Source of the DNA: Yarrowia lipolytica | Taxonomy: Eukaryota; Ascomycota; Dipodascomycetes; Dipodascales | Assembly (NCBI RefSeq): GCF_001761485.1 | Contig: NC_090771.1 | Span: 620,001 to 684,000, forward strand | Length of the DNA: 64,000 bases | Direction of reading: 5' to 3' | Shown: positions 60,986 through 64,000 of the stretch, one piece after another | Layout of the letters: every line of letters begins with the position of its first letter | Numbering within the stretch: the stretch's first letter is position 1 | The notes under the pieces: model-generated | Database searches by the model: none | Told to the model about the DNA's origin: nothing | Seen by the model: the letters and a program-made list of their open reading frames with translations, nothing else | Translations under genes and position numbers: made by a program

Positions 60986-63821
60986 GTTGATGGTGGTGTG
61001 GCTGCCGGTGAGATGTAAAGGCGGTGAGATGTGAAGGAGCTGAGGGTTTTCAGCTAGATTAGATGCATTACGAGTAGCCGTTGAAAATAGACTTTTGCGG
61101 GGGGAGGATGTGGGGTTGTTGCGCTGGATGTCTTGCGTGCTTATATAGAGCGGTATTAAAAAGAAATAAATAAAATATAATTGAGACTGTCGCAAGAAAA
61201 CTGTGTCAAATTCTCACTGCTCTCCACTTTCTGGTGCCCGAGTTGAAAACGTCCACAATTCGGCCCAGCCGTTGAGGTGGTTCGAACTCTAAGTTAGCCG
61301 AGGCAGAAGCTGAAGGGATCGGAAAGTCGGGCAATGTACAAGCTCCGTGCAGAGCGGCTGGAGAGGAACGGGAGAATGGCGGTCACGTGACGCAGTGCGG
61401 TTGGACTGGATCCGCAGATGTTGGATTTTCGCGGCGGACGTTGGATTTTCGGACCAACTCTCACCTCATCTCAAAAGCAGAATAAACCTCGCATCCGTGT
61501 GGGGTATGGTGTTAAATGGATTCATGTGAGGGACGGAGAGCAGGTCAAAGTTCGTCATACCAAATGAGACCATCATTATTGCGGGTATTTTTGTTCTTCG
61601 ATCAAGTTTTGACGAGTATGACAACATCTTGTCTTCTTGTAGCTCGTGCTTTGAAGTCGTGTCATGGTACTCTTACTCGGACTATTTGGAGTTCTCAGTC
61701 ATGTACAAGTACAAGTACAGAGTACAGTACATAGAGTACATACAGTAGTTCGCTGTCCTGTGGAGTTTGTAGATTGACATTATGACTTCGATCAGACCCC
61801 AACTGGAACTTGGTGCACGATTCCAAGGTAGCGCTACATCTGAACACCTGATCTTAGATCGTCTACTTGTATCGTAAATTGAGTGACTGGCTGACTCCGA
61901 GAGGGGTATCGTGTGAAGTGTCCCACGTACCATTGCTCGCCTATCGATACAGGATAGGCTTGTACAACTAGTCCTCGAACTCGTAGTACTACTGCTGCTT
62001 TCCTTCCGCAATAGTCAAACCGCACACAATGTTCTCCGAGACACCTCAACAGACGTCTTGTGATCTGCCCGTTCAGTTGGTGCGTTACCTGTGACAAAAC
62101 CATGGTCCAGCATACAGAGACATCCAACCAGTGATTGTAGCAGAGTTTGAAACACGCACTTCTTCCCTCTCTCTCGAGATATACTTTCATACAAGCCTTG
62201 ATTTCGATGAGATTCTGAGTTCAATACAGCTTCTGAGGGATCCATATTGCTCACAAAATTAATTAGCAACCGAAGATAGGTCAACAAACCGCGGTTAGGG
62301 TTCGGACACCCCCCCACCCTTAGTCAGAAGCTTATGTTGAGAGCAAGTTCGAGTTCAGTACTCGTACTTGAGACATAGCAAAGCAATTCTGGTCATGTGA
62401 CTGCAAAAAAAACAGTTGTACTTGTAGTTGCGGGTGAGGGCCCGATCTGACTGGCCAATGTTTACCCTACCGAGCAACCCCACACATATTAATAATATAC
62501 GAAGCTTTTAGGTTATCTGAGCACTGAGTTCACAGTCTCAAATAAGGTTGTGGAAGTGCACGGAAAAGTGCACCTAAGGAGGTGTTAAAGAAGCCAATTG
62601 TGGGTTTTCAAGGAGAAAATCGGTTCTGAATGGCCCCCAAATACCCCCTGTCTCCTTTTTCCGCGCGATTTTGACCCATTTCCCTGGATTTTCAGGTGGC
62701 AAATTTGTAAAACGCTTTTATCGGCTCTGCAGATGCAGTGTTCCAAACTCCCAACTGAAACAGACCTGGCTTTATCGCTGTTCTTAGAAATACTAGCCTT
62801 CTATTGGCCAATGAAACACGAGCGTGACAAGTCCATAAGTGTCCGTAGAGCGGGTAATTGCGGTCAATAGTTGGAGTTTGCACCCCGGAAGTCACGTGAT
62901 GCCCCCCCATCCCCGGTCATTCTCCCCCAAGACTCCTTGCAATCTGGCATGGTGTACATGTTTCCTGGATTATTTTTGACATTTTTGGTTGCCTTGCATT
63001 TCCACTTTTGGGGGCGAAGGGCTAATAGGCATTTTTTGACATTTTCGACGAAACAGGCTTTTGACCAGTGAGCATTTTGTGCGGGATGTTTAGCGTCCAT
63101 CGGTGTATTTTTGGATACCAATGGCTAGCCTGCGGTGAGGAGGGTCCGATTCCGTCATAAAACTGGTCACGTGCAGTAATGATTTTTGTTGTTTTGGGTG
63201 ATTTGTAATGGTTTCCATGGCCTTCGGACTTGTCTGCTGCAAATTGACGTTTCGTTTTTTTTTGGAGCCGACAAAGTTTGGATTTTCGGGAGCTGGTTCA
63301 GGGATGGAATACGCGACATAGGGGCTAATGGGACGTGTGACGAGGCGTTACTTCGGCAGTTCCGAGTTTGGAGGGGCGACCTGTGTGTTTTTTGAGCCGC
63401 AAAACCATCGCTTTTACCGTATTTCGGCTTTCCGGAATCTGAGCGGACGCATCCCTCGTCTCGCTGTGCAATTATGTGGTGCATGCTGCAGGTGCATGTT
63501 TGGGGACATTGCAGGGTGGTGGGGGGGAGAGGGTTTGGGAAGCGGAATGGAGGCAGATTGAGAGCGGTTGTTGCTCTGTGGCACTTTGGGCAGCGCCAAT
63601 CGACCGTCTCATAGGGGGGTTTGGATGGAGCCCAACTTTGGGGAGGGAGATTTCTCGCTTGCCGTTCCGACTTAAACTCTAAATATGAGTCCGAAGTCGC
63701 AAAACCAGACTGAATAAGGTTTATGTGGTTCTTTGTTTGAGGGGGTTACCCGGCCGGAGCTTATGCGCTTATCAGATTTGGATTTGGGTCCCAATTCATG
63801 TGATGCGCCCAATCAGATAGG
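60986..63821. other. Intergenic, about 2.8 kb
   Basis: No gene recognised between the two divergent genes. TACAAGTACAAGTACAGAGT-type words occur at 61704-61745. G-rich stretches and TCACGTGA-like words occur near 61383, 62893 and 63167. The right part is the promoter of the gene starting at 63933. Confidence 0.5.
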
Positions 63822-63828
63822 TATATAG
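63822..63828 (+). promoter_or_regulatory. Putative TATA box of the right-edge gene
   Basis: TATATAG lies 111 bp before ATG 63933. The leader between them is A/C-rich, as in well-expressed yeast genes. Confidence 0.4.
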
Positions 63829-63932
63829 TCTCAAGCACTTCCTCCTAGAACGCCAGACGAAAATCTCAGTGGAACCCGACATTTAAGACGAGCCCACACT
63901 AAAAACTCACGCACAAACACACACAAGCGAAA

Positions 63933-64000
63933 ATGATGTTCAACAGAATTACCCGATCTGCCGGTCTGCTCGCTCGAGCCCGACCCACCACCACCGCCGT
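63933..64000 (+). CDS. 5' end of a gene with mitochondrial-type presequence (cut by window)
   Basis: Only 22 codons are visible, starting MMFNRITRSAGLLARARP and then TTTA. The stretch is rich in Arg, Ser, Ala and Leu and has no acidic residue, as expected for a matrix-targeting presequence. The leader ACACACAAGCGAAAATG is a good start context; ATG 63936 is a second choice. The mature protein lies outside the window, so its identity cannot be given. Confidence 0.7.
   Translation, partial: MMFNRITRSAGLLARARPTTTA

Overview
The window looks like nuclear DNA of the yeast Yarrowia lipolytica or a very close relative. Four things point there. Introns have a GTGAGT donor and a branch point fused to the acceptor (CTAACACAG or CTAACCCCAG). 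A tRNA-Gly gene is fused to a 5S rRNA gene, an arrangement known from Yarrowia. Gene density is low, with long intergenic stretches full of short tandem repeats and TACTTGTA-like words. The protein complement is typically fungal.

Layout, left to right. 1-3.1 kb has no clear gene. NAR1 (cytosolic Fe-S assembly) lies at 3.1-4.6 kb. A broken Ty3/gypsy integrase fossil and degraded coding remnants fill about 5.9-8.7 kb. ATG11 (selective autophagy scaffold), a TMA17/ADC17-like proteasome chaperone and an OPT-family oligopeptide transporter occupy 8.8-16.7 kb. 16.7-22.8 kb is a remnant-rich stretch carrying the tRNA-Gly(GCC)-5S rRNA dicistron. A DUF4246 protein lies at 22.8-24.8 kb and tRNA-Cys(GCA) at 26.9 kb. 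POP5 and the spliced gene TGS1 are divergent at 28.3-30.8 kb. A gene desert of about 9 kb follows, with CACGTGA-containing tandem repeats at 37.8 and 38.3 kb. An MTH1/STD1-like glucose-signalling gene lies at 39.9-40.7 kb. A second desert of about 8.5 kb ends at tRNA-Val(AAC) at 49.2 kb.

The right part is gene-dense: an ENV7/STK16-like kinase, the four-exon gene YOS1, the two-exon gene RPB10 (convergent with YOS1 and divergent from NAN1/UTP17), a pirin gene, an AidB-like acyl-CoA dehydrogenase ending in the peroxisomal signal AKL, and the first 22 codons of a gene with a mitochondrial-type presequence at the right edge.

Much of the content serves RNA and ribosome production: RPB10 (shared by RNA polymerases I, II and III), NAN1 (pre-rRNA transcription and processing), POP5 (RNase P/MRP), TGS1 (snRNA/snoRNA cap), 5S rRNA and three tRNAs. 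The most unusual observation is in the pirin gene. A perfect 66-nt intron overlaps the stop codon. Leaving it in gives a soluble 298-aa pirin, and removing it gives a 337-aa protein with a C-terminal membrane anchor. The small genes YOS1 and RPB10 were recovered only by tracing splice sites. All functional calls come from reading the sequence and recalling families; no database search was run.
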